NCBI RefSeq assembly: GCF_000711875.1
Contig: NZ_JONM01000021.1
Location: forward strand, 1-64,000
Length of the DNA stretch: 64,000 nucleotides
Direction: 5' to 3'
Source: Andreprevotia chitinilytica DSM 18519
GTDB lineage: Bacteria; Pseudomonadota; Gammaproteobacteria; Burkholderiales; Chitinibacteraceae
In this document: in pieces, positions 1-9,395 of the stretch
Position numbering within the stretch: position 1 is the first letter of the stretch
How the letters are laid out: every line of letters starts with the position of its first letter
Position numbers and translations under genes: made by a program
Notes under the pieces: generated by a model
Told to the model about the DNA's origin: nothing
Seen by the model: the letters and a program-made list of their open reading frames with translations, nothing else
Database searches by the model: none

Positions 1-1
1 C

Positions 2-313
2 CTGCTGTTGGCGCTGCATGACGCCTATCCCTGCTGGGGCAGTCGCAAACTGCAAGCCCTGTTGCCCGCCTCATCCCTCAAACCCCATCCCAGCACCATC
101 GATGCCATTCTGCGTCGGCACGGCCGGGCCATTCAGGGCGATGCAATGCAGACGCAGCAAGCCCGCCAGCGCTTCGAGCACGCCGCGCCGAATCTGCTGT
201 GGCAGATGGATTTCAAGGGCCATTTCCCGCTGACTGATTCGCGTGCCGGCCGCTGTCATCCCTTGACCATCCTGGATGATCATTCGCGCTTTGCCCTGTG
301 TCTGGCCGCCTGA
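2..313 (+). pseudogene. IS481-family transposase fragment
   Basis: An open frame enters from the left edge and encodes the middle of an IS481/IS3-like transposase: a helix-turn-helix-type segment (CWGSRKLQALL), a linker, then the start of the rve/DDE integrase core. The first two catalytic Asp contexts are visible (WQMDFKGHF and LDDHSRF). The frame stops at a TGA just after FALCLAA, where complete members of the family would be expected to continue through the rest of the core, so the third catalytic residue (Glu) is absent. The break falls exactly where the TpsB gene begins. The 5' end lies outside the window, so it cannot be told whether the copy was ever complete. It is not functional as it stands. 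Confidence 0.85.
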
Positions 314-2013
314 CCTGCAGCGCACTCGTTTGCGGTGCATTCGCTGCGGTGTCCGTCGCTGCGCCGGAGCCGACTTCACCGCTTCCCAAGGACTTGCCGT
401 CCAGCGGCTCGTTGCTGCAGAACAACCCGATCCTGAATGCACCGATGACGCCCCGCTCGGATAGCGATATGTCATTGGGTGGCGGGCGCGCGCATGCCGA
501 GGACGATGCCACGGCGGGGGAGGCATTCCATGTCGCACGCATTGAGGTGGACGACGTGCCGGAGGCATTGCGGGCGGCAGTCGATGCCGCGGTCGCGCCT
601 TATCGCGATCAGCAGATGTCGCTTGGCATGGTGCGCAACGTGGCCGTGAAGGTGACGATGGCCTTGCAGGATGGCGGCGAGCGGCTGAGCTATGCCTATG
701 TGCCGAATCAGGACATCGTCGACGGCGTGGTGCATCTGAAGGTGCTGCGCGGCCATATCGAATCGGCATCGCTGGGCAAGAACACCTCGCTGGTGATGGA
801 TAAGGTGCTCAAGAGTTATCTGGCCAAGGGCGTTTCGCCGACGGGCGACGTGCCGACGGCGGAAAGCCAGCTACTGCGTCTGGCGGATCTGCCGGGGGTT
901 GGCGGTACGACGCCGGTATTGGCGGCCGGGCAGGAACCGGGCGGCTCCGCGCTAACGGTGGACGTGGCCCCGGGCGAGCGGATTGAAGGTTTGCTGGTCA
1001 TGGATAACAACGGCTCCAAGACCAGCGGCAAGTTGCGGATGGGCACGCAGCTCACGTTGAACAGCCCGCTGGGCATGGGCGATCGTTTTCAGGCGGTGTT
1101 GTACGAAGCGCCCGAAGTGATCCAGACCAATCACGACAGCGATGGCGGCGGGCATACCTGGATCGGGCGTTTGTCGTATGACTTGCCGATGGGCGCGGAT
1201 GGCGGCCGGGCGGGGTTTGCCTATTCGCAGGTGGGGTATCAGCTCGGTGGGGAGACCTATCGCCGATACGGGTTTGAAGGGTTCGCAAAGGTGTGGAGTC
1301 TGTACGGTAGCTATCCGTTGATACGTACCGCGACACGCAACCTGAGCCTGAGCGCGAATCTCGACTACAAGCAGATGTTTGATTCCAGTCTGAGTGATGA
1401 TCTGCGGTCAGCATCGATGGCAACACTGCAATTGTCTGGTGATGTGCAAGGCCAGATCGCTGGCCTGCCTAACGTGCTGCAGTATCAGTTCTCCATCAGT
1501 GGCGGTGATTTTACGAATACGCCAGGGGATTGGAGCCGGACCAACGGCAAATTCCTTAAAACCACGCAAAGCGTGAAGCTGTCGCAAGGGCTGATGCCGG
1601 GCCTGTATCTCGATTTGCCCTTCAGCGCGCAGCAGGCCAGTCGTAATCTGGATGGTTCGGAGAAAATGAGCCTTGGCGGCCCGAGCGGAGTCCGGGCTTT
1701 CAATGGCGATGTGGCGAGTGTGGATACCGGCTGGTTGTTCACGCCAACGGTGAACTGGTCCGTGCCGTGGGTCGATGGCCTGACGGCGCAGCTGTTCTAT
1801 GACTACGGGCGTGGCACGACCCAGAAGACATCCAATCAATATGAAAACATCTTTGCGCTGGGGGGGTATGGCGCTGGATTGAGCTATGCGTTGCCCGGTC
1901 GTGCCGTGTTCAGTGCGAGCTATGCCCGTCGCGATATTGCCAAGCTGTCGAAAGCCACCGTCGATGCCATGCATCAAGATATGTTCTGGGGCAATATCGC
2001 TGTTCGTTACTGA
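298..2013 (+). CDS. TpsB-type outer-membrane transporter (ShlB/FhaC/HecB family)
   Basis: The 571-residue protein has the layout of two-partner secretion transporters: an apparent export signal (residues 1-22, hydrophobic stretch ALVCGAFAAVSVA), a POTRA domain at about 80-165 (IEVDDVPEALRAAVDAA onward, with VLRGHIESA near its end), then a 16-strand barrel domain to the C-terminal Tyr (IAVRY). Such proteins export a large TpsA exoprotein from periplasm to cell surface. The GTG start lies inside the sequence of the truncated transposase, so the original 5' end was probably replaced at the junction and the start is uncertain. No TpsA partner gene lies within the next 60 kb; it may be upstream, lost or unlinked. 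Length is normal for the family. Confidence 0.85.
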   Translation: MSGRLTCSALVCGAFAAVSVAAPEPTSPLPKDLPSSGSLLQNNPILNAPMTPRSDSDMSLGGGRAHAEDDATAGEAFHVARIEVDDVPEALRAAVDAAVAPYRDQQMSLGMVRNVAVKVTMALQDGGERLSYAYVPNQDIVDGVVHLKVLRGHIESASLGKNTSLVMDKVLKSYLAKGVSPTGDVPTAESQLLRLADLPGVGGTTPVLAAGQEPGGSALTVDVAPGERIEGLLVMDNNGSKTSGKLRMGTQLTLNSPLGMGDRFQAVLYEAPEVIQTNHDSDGGGHTWIGRLSYDLPMGADGGRAGFAYSQVGYQLGGETYRRYGFEGFAKVWSLYGSYPLIRTATRNLSLSANLDYKQMFDSSLSDDLRSASMATLQLSGDVQGQIAGLPNVLQYQFSISGGDFTNTPGDWSRTNGKFLKTTQSVKLSQGLMPGLYLDLPFSAQQASRNLDGSEKMSLGGPSGVRAFNGDVASVDTGWLFTPTVNWSVPWVDGLTAQLFYDYGRGTTQKTSNQYENIFALGGYGAGLSYALPGRAVFSASYARRDIAKLSKATVDAMHQDMFWGNIAVRY

Positions 2014-2030
2014 GTGCGTTACGTTGCCGT

Positions 2031-2206
2031 TCCCCCCTTTTTGTGCCGTGCGAATCTTTGATTCGTTCAGGTATAGGGGCTAGGGGGGATTTCTGCGACA
2101 TCTCAATATCCACTGGCGTCGAAATCCCCCTCCATCCCCCTTCGAGAAGGGGGAAGTAACACGCTGAAGCGCTTCAAGCTGGCAGTTTGCGAGACTTTGA
2201 ACAGCT
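2031..2206. repeat. G-rich palindromic repeat, copy A (degenerate)
   Basis: The gap 2014-2449 holds no gene. This stretch carries the CCCCC/GGGGG palindrome family: a ggggctaggggggattt arm, a short spacer, and gaaatccccctccatccccc followed by cgagaaggggg. The left arm is interrupted by about 40 unrelated bases. The right flank (gcttcaagctggcagtttgc and actttgaacag) matches the copy at 21531-21722, but the left terminal repeat is missing. Confidence 0.75.
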
Positions 2207-2260
2207 TCTTGGAAAAACCCAGTCCGGCGTGAACCAGTTCAGTTACACAAAGCGGTGTCC

Positions 2261-2390
2261 TGTAGGAGCGAGCTTGCTCGCGATGACGCGGCTTCGTTGA
2301 CCATTGCCATCGCGAGTACCCCAAGGGTATTTCCTCGCTGAGCGATAAAAAACTATCGCACGCTTGCAGGGCACAAGCTCGCTCCTACAA
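2261..2390. repeat. REP-like palindrome (GTAGGAGCGAGCTTGCTCGC family)
   Basis: The left arm tgtaggagcgagcttgctcg and the right arm acaagctcgctcctacaa are inverted copies. Unlike the other copies at 34249, 38290, 42069 and 59552, this one is interrupted: about 55 bases with a small internal hairpin (taccccaagggta) sit inside the right arm. Confidence 0.8.
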
Positions 2391-2402
2391 GCGCTCCAAA
2401 CG

Positions 2403-2432
2403 AAAAAGCCAGCCGAACCGGCTGGCTTTTTT
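2403..2432. terminator. Rho-independent terminator downstream of tal
   Basis: A nine-base-pair stem (AGCCAGCCG / CGGCTGGCT) with a three-base loop is flanked by runs of A on the left and T on the right. It lies just 3' of the minus-strand transaldolase gene and could work in both directions. Confidence 0.85.
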
Positions 2433-2449
2433 CATTGGAGCGCGAACGA

Positions 2450-3532
2450 TTAGGCCGTCAGTTGCAGCAGCTTCTCGAACGCTTCATCAAACAGTTTCAG
2501 GCCTTCGGTCTGCAATTGCTCGCCAACCGCGTTGAAGTCGATGCCGAGCTTGCGCAGTTCGGCCATCGTCTTGATTGCGTCCGCAGTGCCGGTTTCCAGC
2601 TCGGCGGCAGCAACGCCGTGATCGCGGAAGGCATCCAGCGTGGCATCCGGCACGGTGTTGACGGTTTCCGGGCCGATCAGCTCTTCCACGTACAGGGTGT
2701 CGCGGTAGGCCGGGTTCTTGGTGCCGGTGGACGCCCACAGCAGGCGTTGCGGATGCGCGCCGGCGTTGTTCAGTTGCGCAAAGCGGGTGCCGTGGAACAG
2801 TTGCTTGTAGTGCTGATACGCCACCTTGACGAAGGCAATGGCGCTCTTGCCGCGCAATGCCAGCGCTTCCGGTGTGCCGATGGCTTCGAGGCGCTTGTCC
2901 AGCAGTACATCAACGCGGGACAGGAACACCGATGCAACAGCGCGGACGTGATCGACCGGGTTGCCATCGGCCAGACGGGCTTCGAGGCCGCGAATGTAGG
3001 CGGTGAGTACGTCGTCGGTTTGCTTGAGGCTGAACATCAGCGTGATGTTGACGTTGATGCCAGCGGTGATCAGGCGCTCGAAGGCGCGGATACCGGCTTG
3101 CGTGGCCGGGACTTTGACCATCAGGTTCGGGCGGCTGACTTCGGCCCAGAGGCGCTTGGCAGCGGCCACGGTGCCTTCTTCGTCGTTAGCGAGGAAGGGC
3201 GAGACTTCGAGGCTGACGTAGCCATCGAGGCCTTCGCTGGATTTGTATTGGGCGTGGTTCAGATCGCAAGCGGCCTGCACATCCGGCACGACCAGCGCTT
3301 CGTAGCGTTGTTCGGCGGAGAGGGCGGCGTTGGTCTTGAGTTTGGCGAGGTCGTCCGCGTAAAGCGGGTCGCTCGAAATGGCTTTGTAGAAGATGGCCGG
3401 GTTGGAGGTCACACCAGCAATCGCGTCGTCGTCCAGCAGTTTCTTGAGCCCACCGGATTGCAACAGCCCGCGCGACAGATTGTCCAGCCAGATCCGTTGG
3501 CCGAAGGGTTTGATGGCGGCGATTCTACTCAT
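2450..3532 (-). CDS. tal: Transaldolase
   Basis: Interconverts sedoheptulose-7-phosphate plus glyceraldehyde-3-phosphate with erythrose-4-phosphate plus fructose-6-phosphate in the non-oxidative pentose phosphate pathway; cytoplasmic. The 360-residue product has the expected N-terminal LDDDAIAGVTSNPAIFYKAI segment and the central NLMVKVPAT segment carrying the Schiff-base lysine. Length matches the longer tal subgroup found in actinobacteria and many proteobacteria. I chose the ATG at 3532 (MSRIAAIKPFGQ) because a gaggtg ribosome site precedes it and homology begins there; an in-frame start 25 codons upstream is possible but less likely. The gene stands alone, with a terminator behind it. Confidence 0.93.
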   Translation of the reverse strand: MSRIAAIKPFGQRIWLDNLSRGLLQSGGLKKLLDDDAIAGVTSNPAIFYKAISSDPLYADDLAKLKTNAALSAEQRYEALVVPDVQAACDLNHAQYKSSEGLDGYVSLEVSPFLANDEEGTVAAAKRLWAEVSRPNLMVKVPATQAGIRAFERLITAGINVNITLMFSLKQTDDVLTAYIRGLEARLADGNPVDHVRAVASVFLSRVDVLLDKRLEAIGTPEALALRGKSAIAFVKVAYQHYKQLFHGTRFAQLNNAGAHPQRLLWASTGTKNPAYRDTLYVEELIGPETVNTVPDATLDAFRDHGVAAAELETGTADAIKTMAELRKLGIDFNAVGEQLQTEGLKLFDEAFEKLLQLTA

Positions 3533-3743
3533 GGCGTACACCTCATGCGATTGGTCGGGGAGCCCCGATGGCGGCAAGCGCATCAGGGAAGGGTAAGAGT
3601 TTGACACCGCGTAGGCGCAAAGTGCAAAGGCCTCGGCAAAATTATCTTGCGATTGGTGAAATTAAATTTGGGGCAATAGGGTGGAGGGGGTAGGTGGTCT
3701 GGAGGGGATCTGAGCGCCCGCCCTAAAATCTTCGCCATGGTAT

Positions 3744-3841
3744 TCCCCCCTTTGTGAAGGGGGGCTAGGGGGGATTTCGGCGGTATCTCAAATTGGAATG
3801 AGGCCGAAATCCCCCTCCATCCCCCTTCAAAAAGGGGGAGG
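3744..3841. repeat. G-rich palindromic repeat, copy B
   Basis: The gap 3533-3897 holds no gene. It contains this near-perfect copy: cccccctttgtgaagggggg, then ctaggggggatttc, a spacer, gaaatccccctccatccccc and ttcaaaaaggggga. The ends can fold back on each other, and each end also holds its own small hairpin. Confidence 0.8.
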
Positions 3842-3897
3842 TAAATGCCGTGCGGCTTGAAACGATCATCTCCGCAAGATCATGGGCTGATTGCGGA

Positions 3898-5187
3898 TCA
3901 CTCCACCAACAACCGCTGCGCCGGAAACTTCACCGCAAACTCGCTACCTTCGCCCAAGCGCGAGCGGATCACCATCTGTGCCTGATGTCGCTGCAGGATG
4001 TGTTTGACAATCGCCAAGCCCAAACCCGTGCCGCCCGTGGCGCGTGAACGGCCGCGATCCACCCGGTAGAAGCGCTCGGTCAGGCGCGGGATGTGCTCAG
4101 GCGAGATGCCGATACCGGTGTCTTGCACCGAGAACAATGGCACTTCGCCTTCAGCACGCCAGCTCAGGGTGATGGTGCCGCCGGGCGGGGTGTAGCGGAT
4201 CGCGTTCGACACCAGATTGCTAAGGGCCGAATGCAGCTCGTCGTGATTGCCGATCAAGCGTACTGAGGCGATGGCGCCGATGCGGATGGTATGCCGGCCT
4301 TGCGACAAGCCATCGGCCTCGCTCTTCAATAGCCGCATCAACTGCGGCACGTCGACTTCTTCCTCGCGCAGCTGCTGGCCGTTTTCCAGTTTGGAGAGCG
4401 TCAACAAATCCTCGACCAGTCGCTGCATGCGTTGCGTCTGGTCGTACATCAGTTGCAGCTGCTGCTGGCGGGTGGTCGGATCGAGATCGGGGATGTCGAT
4501 CATGGTTTCGATGAAGCCGCCAACCACCGTCAGCGGGGTTCTCAGTTCGTGCGAGACGTTGGCGATAAAGTCGCGGTGCACGGTTTGCACGCGGTCGAGC
4601 TGGGTGATGTCGCGGCTGAGCAAGAGCTTCCTCGTCGAATCGAATGGCACCAATTGCACCGACAGCACTTGCTCGGCTGGCCGTGTGGTGCGCAACAACA
4701 GCGGGTGCGAGAAATCCTGCGTGCGCAGGTATTCGCGCAAACTGGGCTGGCGCAGGATGTTGGTGACGACTTGCCAGATATCGGCAATGCGGTCGATGCC
4801 GAGATGGGTGCTGGCGGCCTGGTTACACCACTCGATGCGGTCGTGCTCGTCCAGAATGATCACGCCGTCCGGCAGCGCTTCGCCGGCGCTGGTGAAGCGC
4901 TCCAGCGTGTTGGCCAGGCGATCCTGCTGCTTCTTCTGCAGCCGCACCTGGTCATAGAACTTGTCGAAGACGTCCTGCCACAGCAGGAAACTGCGCGGCA
5001 CGGTTTCGACGCGCGGTTTCTGCGCCCACTTGTACAGGCTGCCCAGATTGTAGAGATGGAAGACCAGTGATGCGCCGACGACCACCAGTGCGAAGGTCAA
5101 TCCCCAGACCGTGCCGTGTACCGCGCTGATCATCAGCGCGACCAACGTGACGATCAGGTAATAAATGATGGAGCGCAGCCAGAGCAT
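3898..5187 (-). CDS. phoR: Phosphate-regulon sensor histidine kinase PhoR
   Basis: Membrane sensor kinase that phosphorylates PhoB when phosphate is scarce. Two hydrophobic segments occupy residues 5-50 with almost no periplasmic loop, as in PhoR. A PAS-like region follows (about 95-200, GVIILDEHDRIEWCNQAAS), then HisKA with the phospho-accepting His in NVSHELRTPLT (about 214) and a HATPase domain with N-box NLVSNAIRYTPPGG, DTGIGI and GGTGLGLAIVKHI. At 429 residues it is of normal length. It lies 136 bases downstream of phoB on the same strand, the usual order, though the gap may hold its own promoter. Confidence 0.93.
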   Translation of the reverse strand: MLWLRSIIYYLIVTLVALMISAVHGTVWGLTFALVVVGASLVFHLYNLGSLYKWAQKPRVETVPRSFLLWQDVFDKFYDQVRLQKKQQDRLANTLERFTSAGEALPDGVIILDEHDRIEWCNQAASTHLGIDRIADIWQVVTNILRQPSLREYLRTQDFSHPLLLRTTRPAEQVLSVQLVPFDSTRKLLLSRDITQLDRVQTVHRDFIANVSHELRTPLTVVGGFIETMIDIPDLDPTTRQQQLQLMYDQTQRMQRLVEDLLTLSKLENGQQLREEEVDVPQLMRLLKSEADGLSQGRHTIRIGAIASVRLIGNHDELHSALSNLVSNAIRYTPPGGTITLSWRAEGEVPLFSVQDTGIGISPEHIPRLTERFYRVDRGRSRATGGTGLGLAIVKHILQRHQAQMVIRSRLGEGSEFAVKFPAQRLLVE

Positions 5188-5323
5188 GAGGATCGACCGA
5201 GGTGAAAGAGGGCGGTAGCGCTTGTCCTGATCGGGGGCGCCACACGCATTTTAGAGTGATCCAGCTTTAACTTTGATGACCGTGTCGTTGCACCCAGCCT
5301 ATCGCACAGAACGTGCAACAGGC

Positions 5324-6010
5324 TTATTGGGCGGACAAGCGATAACCGGTGCCGCGCACCGTCTGGATCAGCCGATCGAACCCGGTGGCTTCCAGTGCCG
5401 AGCGCAGGCGGCGGATATGCACGTCCACGGTGCGTTCTTCCACGAACACGTGATCACCCCAGACCTGATCCAGCAGCTGGGCACGCGAATGCACGCGTTC
5501 CGGGTGGGTCATGAAGTAATGCAGCAGGCGGAATTCGGTCGGGCCGAGGTCGATGTGGTCGTTGTTGCCGGTAACGCGATGTGTGGTCGGGTCGAGGCGC
5601 AGACCTTGTACTTCGACCACATCGTCCGTCACTTGCGGTGAGCGGCGGCGCAGCACGGCCTTGATGCGGGCTTGCAATTCACGCGGGCTGAACGGCTTGG
5701 TGATGTAGTCATCCGCGCCGGTATCCAGGCCGGTGATCTTGTCCTGCTCGTCGCTGCGGGCGGTGAGCATGATCAGCGGGATGGTCTTGGTGCGCTCTTC
5801 GGAACGCAGCTTGCGGGCCAGCTCGATACCGGTCATGCCGGGCAACATCCAGTCCAGCAAGATCAGGTCGGGCAGGGCGTTGCGCACGATGTGCTGGGCG
5901 GATTCGGCCGAGTCTGCACGCATGACGTGATGACCGGCTTGCGTCAGGTTGAAGGCAATCAATTCCTGGATTGCCGGTTCGTCTTCGACCAGCAGGATGT
6001 TGGCGGGCAT
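5324..6010 (-). CDS. phoB: Phosphate-regulon response regulator PhoB
   Basis: OmpR/PhoB-type two-component regulator that binds Pho boxes. The receiver domain (about 1-120) shows acidic residues EDE near the N-terminus, the phospho-accepting Asp in LILLDWMLPGM, Thr in MLTARS and Lys in DDYITKPFS. The C-terminal winged helix (about 130-228) has GPTEFRLLHYFMTHPERVHSR and VDVHIRRLRSAL. The ATG at 6010 gives MPANILLVEDE, the family's usual beginning, with a gaggt ribosome site; a start seven codons upstream is less likely. A Pho box-like site lies about 46 bases upstream, so the gene is probably autoregulated. Confidence 0.94.
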   Translation of the reverse strand: MPANILLVEDEPAIQELIAFNLTQAGHHVMRADSAESAQHIVRNALPDLILLDWMLPGMTGIELARKLRSEERTKTIPLIMLTARSDEQDKITGLDTGADDYITKPFSPRELQARIKAVLRRRSPQVTDDVVEVQGLRLDPTTHRVTGNNDHIDLGPTEFRLLHYFMTHPERVHSRAQLLDQVWGDHVFVEERTVDVHIRRLRSALEATGFDRLIQTVRGTGYRLSAQ

Positions 6011-6055
6011 TGGTGACCTCACAATTTTCAATTGTTGCGAGATTAGTACTCCATT

Positions 6056-6073
6056 GTGAATCTAATATGACAA
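6056..6073 (-). promoter_or_regulatory. Candidate Pho box upstream of phoB
   Basis: Read on the minus strand the site is TTGTCAT-ATTA-GATTCAC: two imperfect seven-base direct repeats separated by four bases, the spacing of the known Pho box (CTGTCAT-N4-CTGTCAT). It lies 46-63 bases upstream of the phoB start. The second half is the weaker match. Confidence 0.5.
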
Positions 6074-6185
6074 GTCCGTATATAAAGTCGCAGACAGGGA
6101 ACCATTCAGCGGGTGGCGAATCGTCGCGCGCAGCCGCCAGTGCGCGTTATCATTCGGGTCTTACCGTTTTTACACGTGATTGCTC

Positions 6186-6557
6186 ATGGCCGGCCTCAAT
6201 GCGGCAACGCCGCTCCCCGTTGAGATCAAACTGCATCAAACCTCACGCGTGCTCGATATCGCGTTCGACGACGGCCAGCGTTTCTCGCTGCCGTGCGAAT
6301 ATCTGCGGGTGATGTCGCCCAGCGCCGAAGTGCGCGGCCACGGTATCGGGCCGGGCGTGCTGCAGACCGGCAAGCGCAACGTCAACATCGTCGCCATCGA
6401 GCCGGTCGGCCATTACGCCGCCAAGCTGGTGTTCGACGACGGCCACAATTCCGGCCTGTATTCCTGGGATTACCTCTACGAGCTTGGGCGCGATCAGGCG
6501 GCCAAGTGGCAAGATTATCTGGATCGGCTCAGCGCAGCCGGTGCATCAAGAGACTGA
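6186..6557 (+). CDS. DUF971 family protein
   Basis: The 123-residue protein matches the DUF971 fold, related to the N-terminal zinc-containing domain of gamma-butyrobetaine hydroxylase. Visible landmarks are LDIAFDDGQRFSLPCEYLRV, the central VNIVAIEPVGHYAAKLVF and the end GLYSWDYLYELG. No enzymatic role is established. It stands 15 bases upstream of ubiE, a neighbourhood common in beta- and gammaproteobacteria, and probably shares its transcript. The ATG at 6186 is chosen; a TTG two codons earlier is also in frame. Confidence 0.85.
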   Translation: MAGLNAATPLPVEIKLHQTSRVLDIAFDDGQRFSLPCEYLRVMSPSAEVRGHGIGPGVLQTGKRNVNIVAIEPVGHYAAKLVFDDGHNSGLYSWDYLYELGRDQAAKWQDYLDRLSAAGASRD

Positions 6558-6572
6558 GACTGAGAAAACACC

Positions 6573-7304
6573 ATGAGCGATACCCACTTCGGCTTCAAAA
6601 CCGTCGACGAATCGGAAAAAGCGCAGAAAGTCGCCGAGGTCTTCCACTCGGTCGCGCAGAAATACGATGTGATGAATGACCTGATGAGCGCTGGCCTGCA
6701 CCGCGCCTGGAAGTTCTTCACCATCGAAACCAGCGGCGCCAAGGCCGGCGACAAGATTCTGGATATCGCCGGCGGCACGGGCGATCTCTCCAAAGCGTTC
6801 TCGAAAAAGGTCGGCAAGACCGGTCAGGTCTGGCTCACCGACATCAACAGCTCCATGCTCGGCGTCGGCCGCGATCGCTTGCTGGATGCCGGTTACGCCC
6901 TGCCGGTGGCGCAATGCGATGCCGAAAAGCTCCCGTTCCCGAGCAACTATTTTGACATCGTCTCGGTCGCCTTCGGCCTGCGCAACATGACGCACAAAGA
7001 CGCTGCGCTGAAGGAAATGCACCGCGTGCTCAAGCCGGGCGGTCGCCTGCTGGTGCTGGAGTTCTCCAAGGTCTGGACGCCGCTCAAGCCGGCCTACGAC
7101 CTCTACTCGTTCAAGCTGCTGCCGTTCATGGGCAAGCTGGTGGCGAACGATGCCGAGTCCTACCAATACCTTGCCGAATCGATCCGCATGCACCCGGATC
7201 AAGAGACGCTCAAGCAAATGATGCTCGACGCCGGTTTCGCCCGCGCCGACTTCCACAACATGAGCGCCGGCGTGGTCGCCTTGCACAAAGGCACCAAGAT
7301 CTGA
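6573..7304 (+). CDS. ubiE: Ubiquinone/menaquinone C-methyltransferase UbiE
   Basis: SAM-dependent methylation of 2-methoxy-6-polyprenyl-1,4-benzoquinol (ubiquinone pathway) or demethylmenaquinone. The 243-residue protein begins with [20 protein letters not shown], contains [24 protein letters not shown] and the SAM-binding glycine loop [15 protein letters not shown] (about 67-81), and ends with the [10 protein letters not shown] motif typical of UbiE. Its stop overlaps the ubiJ start by one base (TGATG), so ubiE-ubiJ-ubiB are translationally linked. A ubiquinone role is favoured by these partners. Confidence 0.96.
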   Translation: MSDTHFGFKTVDESEKAQKVAEVFHSVAQKYDVMNDLMSAGLHRAWKFFTIETSGAKAGDKILDIAGGTGDLSKAFSKKVGKTGQVWLTDINSSMLGVGRDRLLDAGYALPVAQCDAEKLPFPSNYFDIVSVAFGLRNMTHKDAALKEMHRVLKPGGRLLVLEFSKVWTPLKPAYDLYSFKLLPFMGKLVANDAESYQYLAESIRMHPDQETLKQMMLDAGFARADFHNMSAGVVALHKGTKI

Positions 7305-7864
7305 TGCTCGCCAGCCTGCTCAATCGCCTGTTCGATCGCGACGCGACGGCGCGTGGCGAGCTGGCGCGCTATCACGGCCGGGTGATCCGGCTGGAATTCC
7401 CGGTGATCGCCGCCACGCTGACCATCGATGAGCACTGGCGCTGGCAGAAAAGCACCGCCGATGCGGAAGCCACGCTGACCTTGCCGCTGGCCTTCTTCAT
7501 CACCTTCGCCTTCGACCGCACCGCCGCGCAAAAACAGCTGAAGCTGGCCGGTGACGCCGACCTCGCCGCCGGCATCGGCCGCGTACTCGGCCATGTGCGC
7601 TGGGATGCGGCGGAAGAACTATCGCAATTCGTCGGCGACGTCGCTGCCAACCGGCTGGTGTGGCTGGCCGGCAAGGTCGGCGGTATCCCCGGTGCCATTG
7701 GCTCCCGCATGTTCGTGCACCTGATCGAATACTGGCGTGATGAAGCACCACTGCTCGCCAACAAGCCGGACGTCCAGGCCTTCCTGCACGATGTGGACGC
7801 CTTGCGTGATGACGTGGCGCGCTTGGAAAAACGTATCGAACGCCTCAACCATAAAAGCTTCTGA
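7304..7864 (+). CDS. ubiJ: Ubiquinone biosynthesis accessory factor UbiJ
   Basis: Small protein of 186 residues with an SCP2-like lipid-binding domain (about 10-115) and a C-terminal amphipathic helix that looks coiled-coil ([21 protein letters not shown]). UbiJ is known as a non-enzymatic part of the soluble complex that handles hydrophobic ubiquinone intermediates. Sequence similarity in this family is modest, but its place between ubiE and ubiB, with TGATG overlaps on both sides, makes the assignment firm. Confidence 0.92.
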   Translation: MLASLLNRLFDRDATARGELARYHGRVIRLEFPVIAATLTIDEHWRWQKSTADAEATLTLPLAFFITFAFDRTAAQKQLKLAGDADLAAGIGRVLGHVRWDAAEELSQFVGDVAANRLVWLAGKVGGIPGAIGSRMFVHLIEYWRDEAPLLANKPDVQAFLHDVDALRDDVARLEKRIERLNHKSF

Positions 7865-9378
7865 TGCGCCTTTTCCGCCTGCTCAAAATCACCCGCGTCA
7901 TCGTTCACTACGGGCTGGATGAATTCCTGCTCGGCCACGAGCGCGTACATGGTCTGCGCAAATTTCTGACTCGCATTTTCTTCTGGCGTGATTTGAGCCA
8001 ACCGCGCGCCGTGCGCCTGCGCCTGGCGCTGGAAAACCTCGGCCCGATCTTCGTCAAATTCGGCCAAGTGCTGTCTACACGCCGCGATCTGCTGCCGGAA
8101 GACATTGCCGACGAACTTGCCAAACTGCAGGACGACGTACCACCATTCGATGCGGATGTTGCTGTCGCTGTGATCGAAGCCGGCCTGCGTAAACCGATCG
8201 GCGAGCTGTATGCCGAATTCGACCGCGTGCCGGTCGCCAGCGCATCCATTGCCCAAGTCCACCGCGCCAAGCTCCCAAACGGCCGCGATGTGGCGGTGAA
8301 GGTGCTGCGGCCGAATATCCTGCCGGTGATCGACTCCGATCTCGCCTTGATGCGCGTGATGGCCGCACTGGTGGAAAAACTGTTCGCCGACGGCAAGCGC
8401 CTCAAGCCACGCGAAGTTGTTGCTGAATTCGACAAATACCTGCACGACGAACTTGATCTGATGATCGAGGCCGGCAATGCCGCGCAACTGCGCCGCAACT
8501 TCCTGAACTCCAGCCAGCTGATCGTGCCGGAAGTGTTCTACGACTGGACGCATCGCGAAGTACTGACGCTGGAATGGATGGACGGTACGCCGATCAGCCG
8601 CATCGACGAGCTGCGCGCTGCCGGCATCGACCTGAAAAAACTCGGCCGCTTCGGCGTGGAAATCTTCTTCACCCAAGTGTTCCGCGATGGTTTTTTCCAC
8701 GCCGACATGCACCCCGGCAACATCTTCGTCGCCGCCGACAACCGCTATATCGCCCTCGATTTCGGCATCGTCGGCACACTGAGCGAGAGCGACAAGCAAT
8801 ACCTCGCCATCAACTTCCTCGCCTTCTTCAACCGCGATTATCACGGCGTGGCCGTGGCGCATATCGAATCGGGCTGGGTGCCGCGGGAGACGCGCGTCGA
8901 AGAACTGGAAGCGGCCGTGCGCACCGTCTGCGAGCCGATTTTCGATAAGCCGATCTCGCAGATTTCCTTCGGCACCGTGTTGCTGCGCCTGTTTGAAACC
9001 AGCCGCCGCTTCAACGTCGAAATCCAGCCGCAGCTGGTGCTGCTGCAAAAAACGCTGCTCAACATCGAAGGCCTCGGCCGCCAGCTCGACCCCGATCTCG
9101 ACCTGTGGCAAACCGCCAAGCCGTTCCTGGAGCGCTGGATGAACGAGCAGATCGGCTGGCGCGGCATGTGGCGCAACCTCAAGCGCGAAGCCCCGCAATG
9201 GGCCGCGCTGCTGCCAACCCTGCCACGCAAGCTCAACGAACTCGTGAACCAGAACCCGACCGAACTGTTGATCACCGGCTATCGTGGTTTGATGTGGGAA
9301 CAGAAGAAACGTAACTGGCTGTTGGGCGCGATTGCGGCGCTACTGGCTGGGCTGCTCGTCACGCTCTGGCTGAAGTAG
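7864..9378 (+). CDS. ubiB: Ubiquinone biosynthesis ATPase/kinase-like protein UbiB
   Basis: Member of the ABC1/ADCK (UbiB) atypical kinase family, needed for ubiquinone biosynthesis at the membrane. Landmarks in 504 residues: the KxGQ motif in [16 protein letters not shown], the Ala-rich nucleotide loop in [16 protein letters not shown] (ADCK families replace the glycine-rich loop), the lysine in [20 protein letters not shown] as catalytic loop and [10 protein letters not shown] as the DFG equivalent. Two hydrophobic stretches at the very C-terminus (from about 484, [19 protein letters not shown]) anchor it. It is the last gene of the DUF971-ubiE-ubiJ-ubiB run. Confidence 0.96.
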   Translation: MRLFRLLKITRVIVHYGLDEFLLGHERVHGLRKFLTRIFFWRDLSQPRAVRLRLALENLGPIFVKFGQVLSTRRDLLPEDIADELAKLQDDVPPFDADVAVAVIEAGLRKPIGELYAEFDRVPVASASIAQVHRAKLPNGRDVAVKVLRPNILPVIDSDLALMRVMAALVEKLFADGKRLKPREVVAEFDKYLHDELDLMIEAGNAAQLRRNFLNSSQLIVPEVFYDWTHREVLTLEWMDGTPISRIDELRAAGIDLKKLGRFGVEIFFTQVFRDGFFHADMHPGNIFVAADNRYIALDFGIVGTLSESDKQYLAINFLAFFNRDYHGVAVAHIESGWVPRETRVEELEAAVRTVCEPIFDKPISQISFGTVLLRLFETSRRFNVEIQPQLVLLQKTLLNIEGLGRQLDPDLDLWQTAKPFLERWMNEQIGWRGMWRNLKREAPQWAALLPTLPRKLNELVNQNPTELLITGYRGLMWEQKKRNWLLGAIAALLAGLLVTLWLK

Positions 9379-9395
9379 CCGCATTCGTGGATCCC

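Noticed and set aside
2435-3604. A 389-codon plus-strand open frame opposite tal
   Set aside because: It is the antisense shadow of transaldolase; the minus-strand product has full family motifs, a ribosome site and a terminator.
7372-9198. A 608-codon minus-strand open frame opposite ubiJ-ubiB
   Set aside because: His/Gln/Arg-rich antisense shadow in GC-rich DNA with no domain; ubiB is unmistakable on the other strand.
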